From contig CAKZWF010000013.1 in the NCBI GenBank assembly GCA_937921865.1, positions 1 to 44,190 on the forward strand: DNA of 44,190 nucleotides, written 5' to 3'. Source of the DNA: an uncultured Pseudomonadales bacterium. GTDB lineage: Bacteria; Pseudomonadota; Gammaproteobacteria; Pseudomonadales; Azotimanducaceae. The notes below the pieces were generated by a model. It was not told the DNA's origin. It searched no databases and saw nothing but the letters and a program-made list of their open reading frames with translations. The position numbers were made by a program, and so were the translations under genes. How positions within the stretch are numbered: position 1 is the stretch's first letter; each line of letters starts with the position of its first letter. This document shows, one piece after another, positions 1 through 8,059 of this stretch.

Positions 1-20
1 ATATCAAAATATTTTGATAT
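1..20. promoter_or_regulatory. Perfect 20-bp palindrome, probable operator
   Basis: The half-site ATATCAAAAT is followed at once by its exact reverse complement, giving an uninterrupted 20-bp palindrome 35 bases before the likely ATG of the aminotransferase. A perfect palindrome of this length close to a start codon suggests a dimeric repressor site. The ATATCAA/TTGATAT arms resemble, from memory, sites described for the ArsR-family regulator SahR, which controls methionine-cycle genes in Proteobacteria. That assignment is inference; the rest of the promoter lies outside the window. Confidence 0.55.
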
Positions 21-55
21 TGGAATTTGTATCCAACCTGTCACAATGCGGCATC

Positions 56-1240
56 ATGAATCGATCAACGCCATCTCTGGAAAGCCCTGCCACACCGGCT
101 ATCTCGAGCAAACTCCCGGATATCGGCACCACCATCTTCACGGTGATGTCGGAGCTGGCGAGGGAGCATGGGGCGCTGAATCTGTCTCAGGGGTTTCCGG
201 ACTTTGATGGGCCGCCGCGGCTGCTGGAGCGGGTGCAGTACTACCTGACCCACGACTGTAACCAGTATGCGCCGATGATGGGGGTACCCGCGCTGCGCGA
301 AGCCGTTGCCACCAAGGTTGAAGACCTTTACGGGCTTAAGCTGAATCCAGCAGCGGAAATTACGATTACTTCCGGCGCCACCGAAGCGCTGTTCTGCGCG
401 ATTACGGCCGTGGTAGGTCCGGGTGACGAAGTCATCGTCTTTGATCCTGCCTACGACAGCTATGAACCCGTGGTCCGCCTGCAGGGTGGCATCACCCATC
501 ATGTGCCCATGCACCCGCCACAGTTCAAAGTGGATTGGGATCGGGTGGCGGATCTGGTCAACGATCGCACCCGGTTGATCATCACCAACACTCCGCATAA
601 TCCGACCGGCAGCGCCTGGGATAATGACGACATCAACGCGCTCCAGAAGATTGTTGCGGGTAGAAATCTGTTTGTGTTGGCGGATGAAGTTTACGAGCAC
701 ATCCTGTTTGACGGCAGACGTCATGAAAGCCTGTGTCGGTATCCGGAGCTGTTTCAGCGCAGCTTTGTGGTGTCGTCTTTCGGCAAGACCTATCACACTA
801 CCGGCTGGAAGATCGGCTACTGCTGTGCGCCACCGGCATTGACCGAAGAGTTCCGGCGCATTCACCAGTATGTGACTTTCACCTCCAACACCCCGGTGCA
901 GCTTGGCCTGGCGGACTTTCTCAACGAATGTCCCGAACACCATCTGCAGCTGAGTGGGTTTTATCAGCACAAACGGGATCTGTTCTGTGAGTTGCTGGCA
1001 GGCTCGAGGTTTTCGGTGCTGCCCAGTGCGGGCACCTACTTTCAGCTGCTCGATTACAGTGAGATCAGCGATGACCTAGATACTGAACTTGCAATCAGGC
1101 TCACTCGGGAAGCGAAAATTGCCTCGATTCCAGTTTCTCCCTTCTACGAACAGGATCCCGGACACAAGGTGCTGCGTTTCTGCTTTGCTAAAGACGATGC
1201 AACCCTGCGTCATGGTGCGGAAATATTGTGCAGCCTGTGA
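56..1240 (+). CDS. PLP-dependent methionine/glutamine aminotransferase (YbdL/MtnE-like)
   Basis: Fold-type I aminotransferase, class I/II, about 394 residues from the ATG at 56. An upstream in-frame TTG at 14 would add 14 residues, but it lies inside the palindrome, so 56 is preferred. Visible family landmarks, numbered from 56, are the GFPDFDGP segment near residue 46, the PHNPTG motif with the PLP-contacting Asn (about N182), the ADEVY Asp (about D210) and the Schiff-base lysine in SSFGKTY (about K244). The GFPDFDGP/DCNQYAP pattern is typical of the YbdL/kynurenine-aminotransferase group, which uses glutamine or methionine with keto acids. The next gene overlaps its stop and encodes an omega-amidase. 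Together they fit transamination of ketomethylthiobutyrate with glutamine, followed by disposal of ketoglutaramate. The substrate is inferred from context. Confidence 0.88.
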   Translation: MNRSTPSLESPATPAISSKLPDIGTTIFTVMSELAREHGALNLSQGFPDFDGPPRLLERVQYYLTHDCNQYAPMMGVPALREAVATKVEDLYGLKLNPAAEITITSGATEALFCAITAVVGPGDEVIVFDPAYDSYEPVVRLQGGITHHVPMHPPQFKVDWDRVADLVNDRTRLIITNTPHNPTGSAWDNDDINALQKIVAGRNLFVLADEVYEHILFDGRRHESLCRYPELFQRSFVVSSFGKTYHTTGWKIGYCCAPPALTEEFRRIHQYVTFTSNTPVQLGLADFLNECPEHHLQLSGFYQHKRDLFCELLAGSRFSVLPSAGTYFQLLDYSEISDDLDTELAIRLTREAKIASIPVSPFYEQDPGHKVLRFCFAKDDATLRHGAEILCSL

Positions 1241-2028
1241 GCGCGAATCTGACCCTGTCGCTGATTCAGACCGCCACCCACTGGCACGACCCTCTGGCCA
1301 ATCAGCAGCTTTTTCAGGACTGGCTGGCGCAGGTGCCAGCGGAGTCGACGCTGGTGGTACTGCCGGAGATGTTCAGCACCGGATTTACAATGAGCTCGGA
1401 AGAAGTAGCCGAGGACATGTCCGGGCCGACAGTTTCCTGGCTCACCGAACAGGCGCGCAGTCACAATAAAACGCTCTGTGGCAGCGTAGTTATTCGGGAC
1501 ACAGGCAGGTTTTATAATCGATTTCTCTGGGTAACGCCGCAGGGTGTGGCGTCTACCTATGACAAACGCCATCGCTTCCGGATGGCGGGTGAACACGAAC
1601 ACTATGCCGCGGGTGAACACCGCGTGGTGATTGAGCATCAGGGCTGGCGAATCTGTCCGATGGTCTGTTACGACCTGCGCTTTCCGGTGTTTTTCCGCAA
1701 TCGTGATGATTACGATCTGCTGTTGTGTGTTGCCAACTGGCCGGCAGCACGGCAACCTGCGTGGGATGTGCTGGTGCGCGCCAGGGCTATCGAGAACTTA
1801 AGCTATATGGCCGCGGTGAACATTGTTGGCACAGACGGCAACGGCGTGACCTACAGCGGTGGCAGTGTTCTGCTGGATCCTCAAGGTTGCAGCCTGGCGG
1901 AAGCCGGGGATCAGTCCGGTGTTTTTTCAGCCACCCTTAATATCGATCAGCTAAAAACTTATAGACAGACTTTTCCGGCCTGGCAGGATGCGGATGAGTT
2001 TTCACTAGACCCCCGAACCAATACATGA
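1228..2028 (+). CDS. Carbon-nitrogen hydrolase, omega-amidase type (YafV/MtnU-like)
   Basis: Nitrilase-superfamily amidohydrolase of 266 residues. The Glu-Lys-Cys triad is visible: E47 in VLPEMFSTGF, K113 in YDKRHRF and C147 in PMVCYDLRFP. These exact motifs match the Nit2/YafV omega-amidase branch, which hydrolyses 2-oxoglutaramate and 2-oxosuccinamate. GTG at 1228 has a GCGGAAA ribosome-binding sequence at good spacing. A second GTG at 1237 forms a GTGA overlap with the aminotransferase stop and is also plausible. Either way the two genes are translationally coupled. Pairing a glutamine-type transaminase with an omega-amidase pulls the transamination forward, as proposed for the end of methionine salvage. 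Cytoplasmic; no signal peptide. Confidence 0.9.
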   Translation: MQPVSANLTLSLIQTATHWHDPLANQQLFQDWLAQVPAESTLVVLPEMFSTGFTMSSEEVAEDMSGPTVSWLTEQARSHNKTLCGSVVIRDTGRFYNRFLWVTPQGVASTYDKRHRFRMAGEHEHYAAGEHRVVIEHQGWRICPMVCYDLRFPVFFRNRDDYDLLLCVANWPAARQPAWDVLVRARAIENLSYMAAVNIVGTDGNGVTYSGGSVLLDPQGCSLAEAGDQSGVFSATLNIDQLKTYRQTFPAWQDADEFSLDPRTNT

Positions 2029-2050
2029 ATCAACAGTGGATGCAGTTGTA

Positions 2051-2428
2051 ATGATCCGAATAATCGTCTCCCGCCTTGTTCGAGTTGCAGCCCTGACGGC
2101 GGTACTGGTGTTCACCGGCTGTGGTGACGGAGCCACTGGCGGTGCTGCTGGTGAATCGGCTGCAGCCCATCCGGGTGAGCAGACTTACAATCGCTTCTGC
2201 TTCTCCTGCCATCAGGGTGGGATTGCCGGCGCGCCGAGATTTGGCGACGCTGAGGCCTGGGCGCCGCGTATTGCTAAAGGTTCCGAACTGCTGCTCGCGA
2301 ATACCAAAACCGGTATTACTCCGGGCATGCCAGCGATGGGACTGTGCAACTCATGTACGGAGCAGGATCTGATTGATGTGATCGATTTTATGGTCCAGGC
2401 GGCAACGCCCGTGTCTGGTCCACAATAG
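2051..2428 (+). CDS. Lipoprotein cytochrome c5-like
   Basis: Small c-type cytochrome of 125 residues from the ATG at 2051 (a GTG at 2036 would add five residues). The N-terminus is a lipoprotein signal with lipobox FTGC (modified C24), so the mature protein is membrane-anchored on the periplasmic side. A single haem site CFSCH (C50, C53, H54) is present. The later PGMPAMG segment supplies the axial methionine, and LCNSC (C99/C102) matches the extra cysteine pair of cytochrome c5. The partner is unknown; cytochromes of this class pass electrons to terminal oxidases or periplasmic dehydrogenases. It starts 22 bases after the amidase stop but has no obvious functional tie to it. Confidence 0.88.
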   Translation: MIRIIVSRLVRVAALTAVLVFTGCGDGATGGAAGESAAAHPGEQTYNRFCFSCHQGGIAGAPRFGDAEAWAPRIAKGSELLLANTKTGITPGMPAMGLCNSCTEQDLIDVIDFMVQAATPVSGPQ

Positions 2429-2538
2429 GCTGATCTCTAGCCAGGCCAGGCGAATTTTCAGCGGCCCGGCGGCAGCAGTTTTCCGCTTCCTTTTACCGCA
2501 TACTCCGGCCTTGCGAAAATTCTGCTGGAGAAGTCTGT

Positions 2539-4269
2539 TTGCGGAGCTCCCGAAAATGCTTCCTTGGGTTTGTTGTTCAAGGTTTGTTACTGGTCGTTCT
2601 AAGCGCATGTGGCAGCGACGAGTCAGGTTCTTCTGGTATACCAGAGCAGAACAACGCCGCAGATCGGACGCTGACGATTGGTATCGCCCAGTATCCGTCC
2701 AACTGGCATCCTAATATCGAAAACTCGGTTGCGAAAAGCTACGTGACGGCGATGGTCAGTCGGCCGATTACCCACTTCAACCACGACTGGCAGAACGCCT
2801 GCACGCTGTGCGATATCCTGCCTACTCTCGAAAACGGCATGGCCGTACTCGAAGAAACACCGGACGGTAAGCCTGGCATGGCGGTCACCTTCTCTCTGCC
2901 CGAGGACCTCACCTGGGGAGATGGTACGCCGGTAGACACGGGTGACGTGAAGTTCACCTGGGAAGTTGGTCGCCATCCTATGAGTGGCACCAACGCCCGG
3001 GAAACCTACCGATCGATCTACGCGCTGGATTTGATTGATGATCACACAGTTACCTTTCACCTCGATCGGCGGGTGTTCACTTACAACCAGTTGCCTGTGT
3101 TCTTGCTGCTGCCGGAACATCTCGAACGGCCGATTTTCGAAGCAGATCCGGTTGAGTACCGAAAGCGCAATACCTTCGATGCTGATCCGACCAATCCCGG
3201 CCTGTTTAATGGCCCGTTCCTGATCGACACTGTGGAGCGCGGCTCCCAGGTCACCCTGAAACGCAATCCTCACTGGTATGGCAAAGAGCCCTATTTCGAC
3301 ACAGTTGTGGTGCGATTTATTGAGCGCACCACTACGCTTGAAGCCAACCTGCTGTCCGGCGAGATCGATATGATTGCCGGTGAACTGGGTCTGCAGGTGG
3401 ATCAGGCACTGGCGTTTGAAAAACGCCATGGCGATGATTTCAACATCATCTTCAAGTCCGGGGCGCTCTACGAACACGTTGATCTGCGTCTCGACAATCC
3501 GATTCTGGCGGATAAACAGGTCCGCAAAGCCCTGCTTTATGCACTGGATCGAGAGTCGGTGGTCAACGAACTGTTTGGCGGTCGCCAGACGGTTGCCCAT
3601 AGTCCGATCGCGATGCAGGATCCGGCGTATTTTGCCGATCTGACCAGGTATCCGCATGATCCGCAGCAGGCGGCCGCGCTGCTTGATGCTGCCGGGTGGA
3701 CACTCAAAGACGGCAGCGATGTGCGCAGCAATGCGGCCGGTGAAGCGCTGCGGATCGAGCTGAATACCACTGCCGGGGATAAAACCCGCGAGCTGACCGC
3801 GCAGGTGCTGCAGGCGCAATGGCGAACCGTGGGTATCGATGTGCGGATTCGTAACGAAACCCCTCGAGTGTTGTTTGGCCAGACTCTGACCGAGCGAAAG
3901 TTTGATGGCATGGTGATGTTTGCCTGGTCGATGCCACCGGAACCGCTGCCGCGCGCAACCATGCACACCGACAGAATTCCTGCTCCGGAAAATAACTTTG
4001 CCGGGCAGAATTACACTGGCTTTTCCAACACCCGGGTTGATGAACTCATTCAGGAGCTTGAAGACACCCTTACCCTGGAAGAGCGGCTGCCGCTGTGGCG
4101 TGAGTTTCAGGAGATCTATGTCGAAGAAGTGGCCGTGCTGCCGCTGATGTTTCGCGCCAATCCATTCATTGTGCCGAAGTGGCTGAAGGGTGTTCGACCC
4201 ACGGGCCATTACACCCAGAGTACTCTGTGGATCGAAGACTGGTATCGGGAGTATTCCGCTGAGCTCTGA
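2539..4269 (+). CDS. Peptide ABC transporter substrate-binding lipoprotein (DppA/OppA family)
   Basis: SBP family 5 protein of 576 residues that captures oligopeptides (or a related solute) in the periplasm for the importer encoded next. It starts at TTG 2539, chosen because GGAG lies eight bases upstream and the reading begins directly with a lipoprotein signal (LLLVVLSAC, modified C23). The segment DLTWGDGTPVDTGDVKFTWE is the usual family-5 signature, and the length fits the family. It is the first gene of a five-gene transporter operon followed by a carboxypeptidase. Its 3' end overlaps the first ATPase gene. The ligand cannot be read from sequence; peptides are favoured because of the M32 peptidase downstream. 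Confidence 0.92.
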   Translation: MRSSRKCFLGFVVQGLLLVVLSACGSDESGSSGIPEQNNAADRTLTIGIAQYPSNWHPNIENSVAKSYVTAMVSRPITHFNHDWQNACTLCDILPTLENGMAVLEETPDGKPGMAVTFSLPEDLTWGDGTPVDTGDVKFTWEVGRHPMSGTNARETYRSIYALDLIDDHTVTFHLDRRVFTYNQLPVFLLLPEHLERPIFEADPVEYRKRNTFDADPTNPGLFNGPFLIDTVERGSQVTLKRNPHWYGKEPYFDTVVVRFIERTTTLEANLLSGEIDMIAGELGLQVDQALAFEKRHGDDFNIIFKSGALYEHVDLRLDNPILADKQVRKALLYALDRESVVNELFGGRQTVAHSPIAMQDPAYFADLTRYPHDPQQAAALLDAAGWTLKDGSDVRSNAAGEALRIELNTTAGDKTRELTAQVLQAQWRTVGIDVRIRNETPRVLFGQTLTERKFDGMVMFAWSMPPEPLPRATMHTDRIPAPENNFAGQNYTGFSNTRVDELIQELEDTLTLEERLPLWREFQEIYVEEVAVLPLMFRANPFIVPKWLKGVRPTGHYTQSTLWIEDWYREYSAEL

Positions 4270-5236
4270 CAGGCTGCTGGAGATCGAAGATCTGCACATC
4301 GGCTTCGATTCGGATCAGGGTTTTGTGCCCGTTGTCGAAGCTGTCAATCTGGCGATAGCTCGCGGCAGCACGCTGGCGCTGGTTGGTGAAAGTGGCTGCG
4401 GTAAATCGCTGATTGCGTCTTCAATCATGCAGCTGCTGCCACCGTTCGGCAGAGTTAATCGCGGTGTGATCAGCCTTGATGGCCAGAATCTCGCCAGCCT
4501 CGATGAGCGGTCCCTGCAGAAGATTCGCGGTAATCGAATCGCGATGATTTTTCAGGAGCCGATGAGCGCATTGAACCCGGTGTTTACCGTGGGTGCACAG
4601 ATCGCCGAGTCGTTGCTGCTGCATATGGAGCTTGATAACAAGGCGGCGCGACAACGCTCGATCGAGCTGCTGGAAAGCGTCGGTATCCCGGATCCACAGG
4701 TACGGGCGGGTAATTATCCTCATGAGCTGTCCGGTGGTATGCGCCAGAGGGTGCTGATCGCGATGGCGCTGGCCTGTGAGCCGGACCTGATCATTGCCGA
4801 TGAACCCACCACAGCCCTCGATGTGACCATTCAGGCGCAGATTCTTGATCTGCTGCACGATCTACAGGAACGCCATGGCGCCGCGATCCTGTTCATCAGT
4901 CACGATTTCGGGGTGGTTTCACAGATGGCGGATGACATTGCGGTGATGTATGCCGGTCGCATTATTGAGCAGGGTAGTGCAGCTGAGATTCTCGAGTCAC
5001 CGACTCACCCCTACACCCGCGCGTTGCTCGCGACCACGCCGCGGCTGGATCACAAAGCTGACCGACTGCCGGCTATTGTCGGCCGGGTGCCGAGCCCGTT
5101 CGAACGGGACGCGGGCTGTCACTTTCGCAAACGCTGCGACCATGCGGTCGCGCAGTGCGCGGCCAGCTACCCTGAACTGATTGCTCGTGTTGGCAGTCAT
5201 CCATGTGCGTGCCATGTAGTGAATGCGAATGTCTGA
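4259..5236 (+). CDS. Peptide ABC transporter ATP-binding protein (OppD/DppD-like)
   Basis: ATPase of an Opp/Dpp-type importer, about 325 residues from the proposed CTG start at 4259. Walker A is GESGCGKS, the signature is LSGGMRQRV and Walker B is [12 protein letters not shown]. The C-terminal extension has the oligopeptide-transporter cysteine cluster ([14 protein letters not shown]). The only upstream ATG/GTG/TTG start is GTG at 4190, which would lie 80 bases inside the preceding gene with a poor ribosome-binding site. CTG at 4259 has GGGAG seven bases upstream, overlaps the preceding stop by 11 bases and gives the typical N-terminus [16 protein letters not shown]. It forms a heterodimer with the next ATPase. 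Confidence 0.9.
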   Translation: MSSDRLLEIEDLHIGFDSDQGFVPVVEAVNLAIARGSTLALVGESGCGKSLIASSIMQLLPPFGRVNRGVISLDGQNLASLDERSLQKIRGNRIAMIFQEPMSALNPVFTVGAQIAESLLLHMELDNKAARQRSIELLESVGIPDPQVRAGNYPHELSGGMRQRVLIAMALACEPDLIIADEPTTALDVTIQAQILDLLHDLQERHGAAILFISHDFGVVSQMADDIAVMYAGRIIEQGSAAEILESPTHPYTRALLATTPRLDHKADRLPAIVGRVPSPFERDAGCHFRKRCDHAVAQCAASYPELIARVGSHPCACHVVNANV

Positions 5237-6179
5237 TCCGCTGGTCAATGCGGTGGGTCTCAGCCGCCGGTTTGGTGACGTGGTTGCCGTCAACGAAGTG
5301 TCGATGCAGATTGAGTCCGGTGAAACTCTGGCGCTGGTTGGTGAAAGCGGCAGCGGTAAGACCACGCTCGGCAGGATGCTCAGCCTGTTGTTGCCGCCCA
5401 GTGCAGGGACGCTGGAAATTGCCGGAAACAACGTTGTTGGTTTGAGCCGGCGCGCGCTGAAACCCGTGCGGCGCAATGTTCAGATGATCTTTCAGGATCC
5501 GGTGTCGTCGCTGAATCCGCGCCAGACTGTAGCTAACATTTTGACCGAACCGCTGCGCAACTATCGGCTGGGCAGCCATACTGAACAGACTGCGCGAGCG
5601 ATCGAGCTGCTTGATGCGGTGGGGCTGCCCGAAGAAACCCTGCAGCGCTATCCGCATGAATTCAGTGGCGGTCAGCGGCAGCGGATCACCATTGCCCGGG
5701 CGCTGGCGCTGAATCCGGGTTTCATTGTTGCTGACGAGCCGGTTTCCGCGCTGGATGTGTCGGTGCAGAGCCAGATCCTGAATCTGCTCGCTGACCTAAA
5801 AGAGCGTTATCAGTTGGCTTATCTGTTTATCAGTCATGACCTGGCGGTGGTGCATCACATTGCTGATCGGATTGCGGTGATGTATCTCGGTAACATCGTT
5901 GAACTGGCAACCCGGGAAGATCTGTTCCGTTCACCAACTCATCCCTATACTCAGGCGCTGCTAAAATCGGTGCCGGAAATCAGACCCGGTAAGCGACGAC
6001 TGGGCCAGGTGCTGCAGGGAGATCCGCCGAGTCCGGCAAATCCGCCTTCTGGTTGCCGCTTTCATCCGCGCTGTCCTCGCGCTACAGACCTTTGCCGGAC
6101 CAAAGCACCGGAGCTAGAAACCAGATCCGCCACCAGCAGCCACCAGGTGGCCTGTCACCACGCGGACACTGGCGCATGA
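5223..6179 (+). CDS. Peptide ABC transporter ATP-binding protein (OppF/DppF-like)
   Basis: Second ATPase of the importer, 318 residues from ATG 5223 (an ATG at 5229 is equally possible). Walker A is GESGSGKTT, the signature is FSGGQRQRI and Walker B is FIVADEPVSALD. The C-terminal segment with CRFHPRCP and a further cysteine is the oligopeptide-transporter extension. The gene overlaps the preceding ATPase by 14 bases and the following permease by an ATGA junction, which indicates strict co-translation. It energises the two permeases. Confidence 0.93.
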   Translation: MRMSDPLVNAVGLSRRFGDVVAVNEVSMQIESGETLALVGESGSGKTTLGRMLSLLLPPSAGTLEIAGNNVVGLSRRALKPVRRNVQMIFQDPVSSLNPRQTVANILTEPLRNYRLGSHTEQTARAIELLDAVGLPEETLQRYPHEFSGGQRQRITIARALALNPGFIVADEPVSALDVSVQSQILNLLADLKERYQLAYLFISHDLAVVHHIADRIAVMYLGNIVELATREDLFRSPTHPYTQALLKSVPEIRPGKRRLGQVLQGDPPSPANPPSGCRFHPRCPRATDLCRTKAPELETRSATSSHQVACHHADTGA

Positions 6180-7135
6180 TCGGCTATCTGGTCATTCGTC
6201 TGAGTCAGTCGCTGCTGGTGTTGATGATCATGTCTTTTGTGATCTATTCGCTGATTGGTCTGATGCCTGGCGATCCGATCGATCTGATGATCAGTTCAGA
6301 TCCGTATATGACGTCAGAGGATGCTGCGCATCTGCGCAGTCTTTACGGGCTCGACCTGCCGATCTATGAGCGTTACTGGAACTGGCTGATGTCTGCCCTT
6401 GGAGGCGATTTCGGTTATTCGCGCCTGTACAACCAGCCGGTAGCCCAGGTGCTGGTGCCGGCGCTGATGAATTCGGTTCAGCTGCTGGTGGTAGCGCTGG
6501 TGCTGTCGATTTCTGTTGCCGTTCCCGCTGGGGTGCTTGCCGCGTATCGACAGCGATCGGTGTTCGATTACAGCGTCAATCTGTTTGCTTTCGCCGGGAT
6601 CTCGATACCTCAGTTCTGGCTGGGACTTATGCTGATCATGTTATTTGCCGTCCTGCTCGGTTGGCTGCCGGCGGGAGGTATTGCTCCAGAGGGGGCGCCG
6701 CTCGGTGAACAGCTGCGCTACCTGCTGCTGCCGGCGATTACTCTGACCATGACCAGTATCGGCAGTCATGCCCGCTACATCCGTTCAGCGATGCTGGAGG
6801 TTCTGCGCCAGGACTATATCCGTACCGCGCGCGCCAAAGGTGCCGGGGCGAGTCGCGTGATCTGGCGTCACGCGTTGCGCAACGCGTTGATTCCGTTTGT
6901 CACGGTACTGGCACTGGATTTCGGTTTTCTATTTTCCGGCGCTTTGATTGTCGAAACCATTTTTGCCTGGCCGGGCATGGGCAAGCTGATATTCGATGCG
7001 ATCATGGGCAACGACTACAACCTGGCGCTGCTGTCGCTGATGCTTGCGACCGCGCTGGTGCTGACCGGCAATCTGCTCGCGGACCTCGCTTATGCCTGGC
7101 TGGATCCGCGCATCAAACTCGGGAGTCGTGGATGA
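6176..7135 (+). CDS. Peptide ABC transporter permease (OppB/DppB-like)
   Basis: Inner-membrane permease of 319 residues with about six hydrophobic helices. The start is ATG 6176, which forms ATGA with the ATPase stop; the in-frame sequence upstream belongs to the ATPase region. The cytoplasmic EAA-type coupling loop YIRTARAKGAGASRVIWRH is followed by ALRNALIPFV. This places it in the binding-protein-dependent transport family and specifically the OppB branch. It pairs with the next permease, whose ATG overlaps this stop (GGATGA). Confidence 0.93.
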   Translation: MIGYLVIRLSQSLLVLMIMSFVIYSLIGLMPGDPIDLMISSDPYMTSEDAAHLRSLYGLDLPIYERYWNWLMSALGGDFGYSRLYNQPVAQVLVPALMNSVQLLVVALVLSISVAVPAGVLAAYRQRSVFDYSVNLFAFAGISIPQFWLGLMLIMLFAVLLGWLPAGGIAPEGAPLGEQLRYLLLPAITLTMTSIGSHARYIRSAMLEVLRQDYIRTARAKGAGASRVIWRHALRNALIPFVTVLALDFGFLFSGALIVETIFAWPGMGKLIFDAIMGNDYNLALLSLMLATALVLTGNLLADLAYAWLDPRIKLGSRG

Positions 7136-8031
7136 AACATTACTCACCCACACAGCTGGCGCTGAAGCGATTGCGCAGTCACAAACTGGCGATGATCAGC
7201 ATTGGCATTCTGGTGTCGCTTGCCATCCTGGTGATTAGCGCCGATCTGTTTACCGCGCTGCTCGGCATTGATCCGAACGCGGTGAATCTGATGAACCGCA
7301 CCGCGCCGCCTTCTGCTGAACACTGGCTTGGCACCGACGTGCTCGGTCGGGACGTGCTGGCCCGATTGCTCTATGGGGGCCGGGTGTCGCTGTTTGTCGG
7401 GCTGACCGCCGCGCTGGCGGCGGCGAGTATCGGTACATTCATCGGACTGTGTGCCGGCTACTTCGGCGGCCGACTGGACGCCTTATTGATGCGCACGACA
7501 GACAGCGTGCTGGCGTTGCCTGCATTGCCGGTGCTGATTGTGCTTGCCGCACTGGACCTGAAGAAGATCGGCCTGCCGGATGAGATTGCCTATTCAGAGA
7601 ACGTCAGCTTTTTCCGCATTGTGTTCATTGTCGCGCTGCTGGGCTGGACTACGGTTGCCCGGCTGGTTCGCGGCGCAACGCTGACCATCAAAGAGCGTGA
7701 TTTTGTCTTTGCGGCAGAAGGCTCCGGCGGCAGTCATTTCGGCATCATGTTCCGACATATCCTGCCGAATCTGGTCTCCTCGATCATTGTTGCTGTGACC
7801 TTGTCAACCGGCAGCGTAATTCTGCTGGAATCCACTCTGAGTTTCCTTGGCCTGGGTATCCAGCCGCCGATGGCCAGCTGGGGCGCGATGTTGACCAACG
7901 CCCAGGAGACGATCTGGGAAGCACCGATGCTGGCTGTATATCCGGGGCTGCTGATTCTGATTACGGTCATCAGCTTCAATTTCCTCGGCGATGGCCTGCA
8001 GGATGCATTGGATCCCCGCGCCACCAGCTGA
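7132..8031 (+). CDS. Peptide ABC transporter permease (OppC/DppC-like)
   Basis: Second permease, 299 residues. It has the OppC-type layout: a cytoplasmic N-terminal segment, one helix (ISIGILVSLAILVISADLF), a loop containing HWLGTDVLGRDVLARLLYGGR, and then the five-helix transport domain. The coupling loop is FVFAAEGSGGSHFGIMFRHILPN. The HWLGTDVLGRD motif is characteristic of dipeptide/oligopeptide permeases. It is the last transporter gene; the carboxypeptidase begins 28 bases downstream, so co-transcription is likely. Confidence 0.93.
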   Translation: MKHYSPTQLALKRLRSHKLAMISIGILVSLAILVISADLFTALLGIDPNAVNLMNRTAPPSAEHWLGTDVLGRDVLARLLYGGRVSLFVGLTAALAAASIGTFIGLCAGYFGGRLDALLMRTTDSVLALPALPVLIVLAALDLKKIGLPDEIAYSENVSFFRIVFIVALLGWTTVARLVRGATLTIKERDFVFAAEGSGGSHFGIMFRHILPNLVSSIIVAVTLSTGSVILLESTLSFLGLGIQPPMASWGAMLTNAQETIWEAPMLAVYPGLLILITVISFNFLGDGLQDALDPRATS

Positions 8032-8059
8032 ACAACGACAACGACAAGAGAGTTTGTAG

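Noticed and set aside
2623..4299. A 558-codon open frame on the minus strand opposite the peptide-binding protein gene
   Set aside because: It is antisense to a clear SBP-family gene, has no recognisable domain and is rich in His/Arg/Gln as expected of shadow frames in high-GC DNA. Similar long antisense frames at 65-970, 24971-25879 and 5073-5657 were rejected for the same reason.
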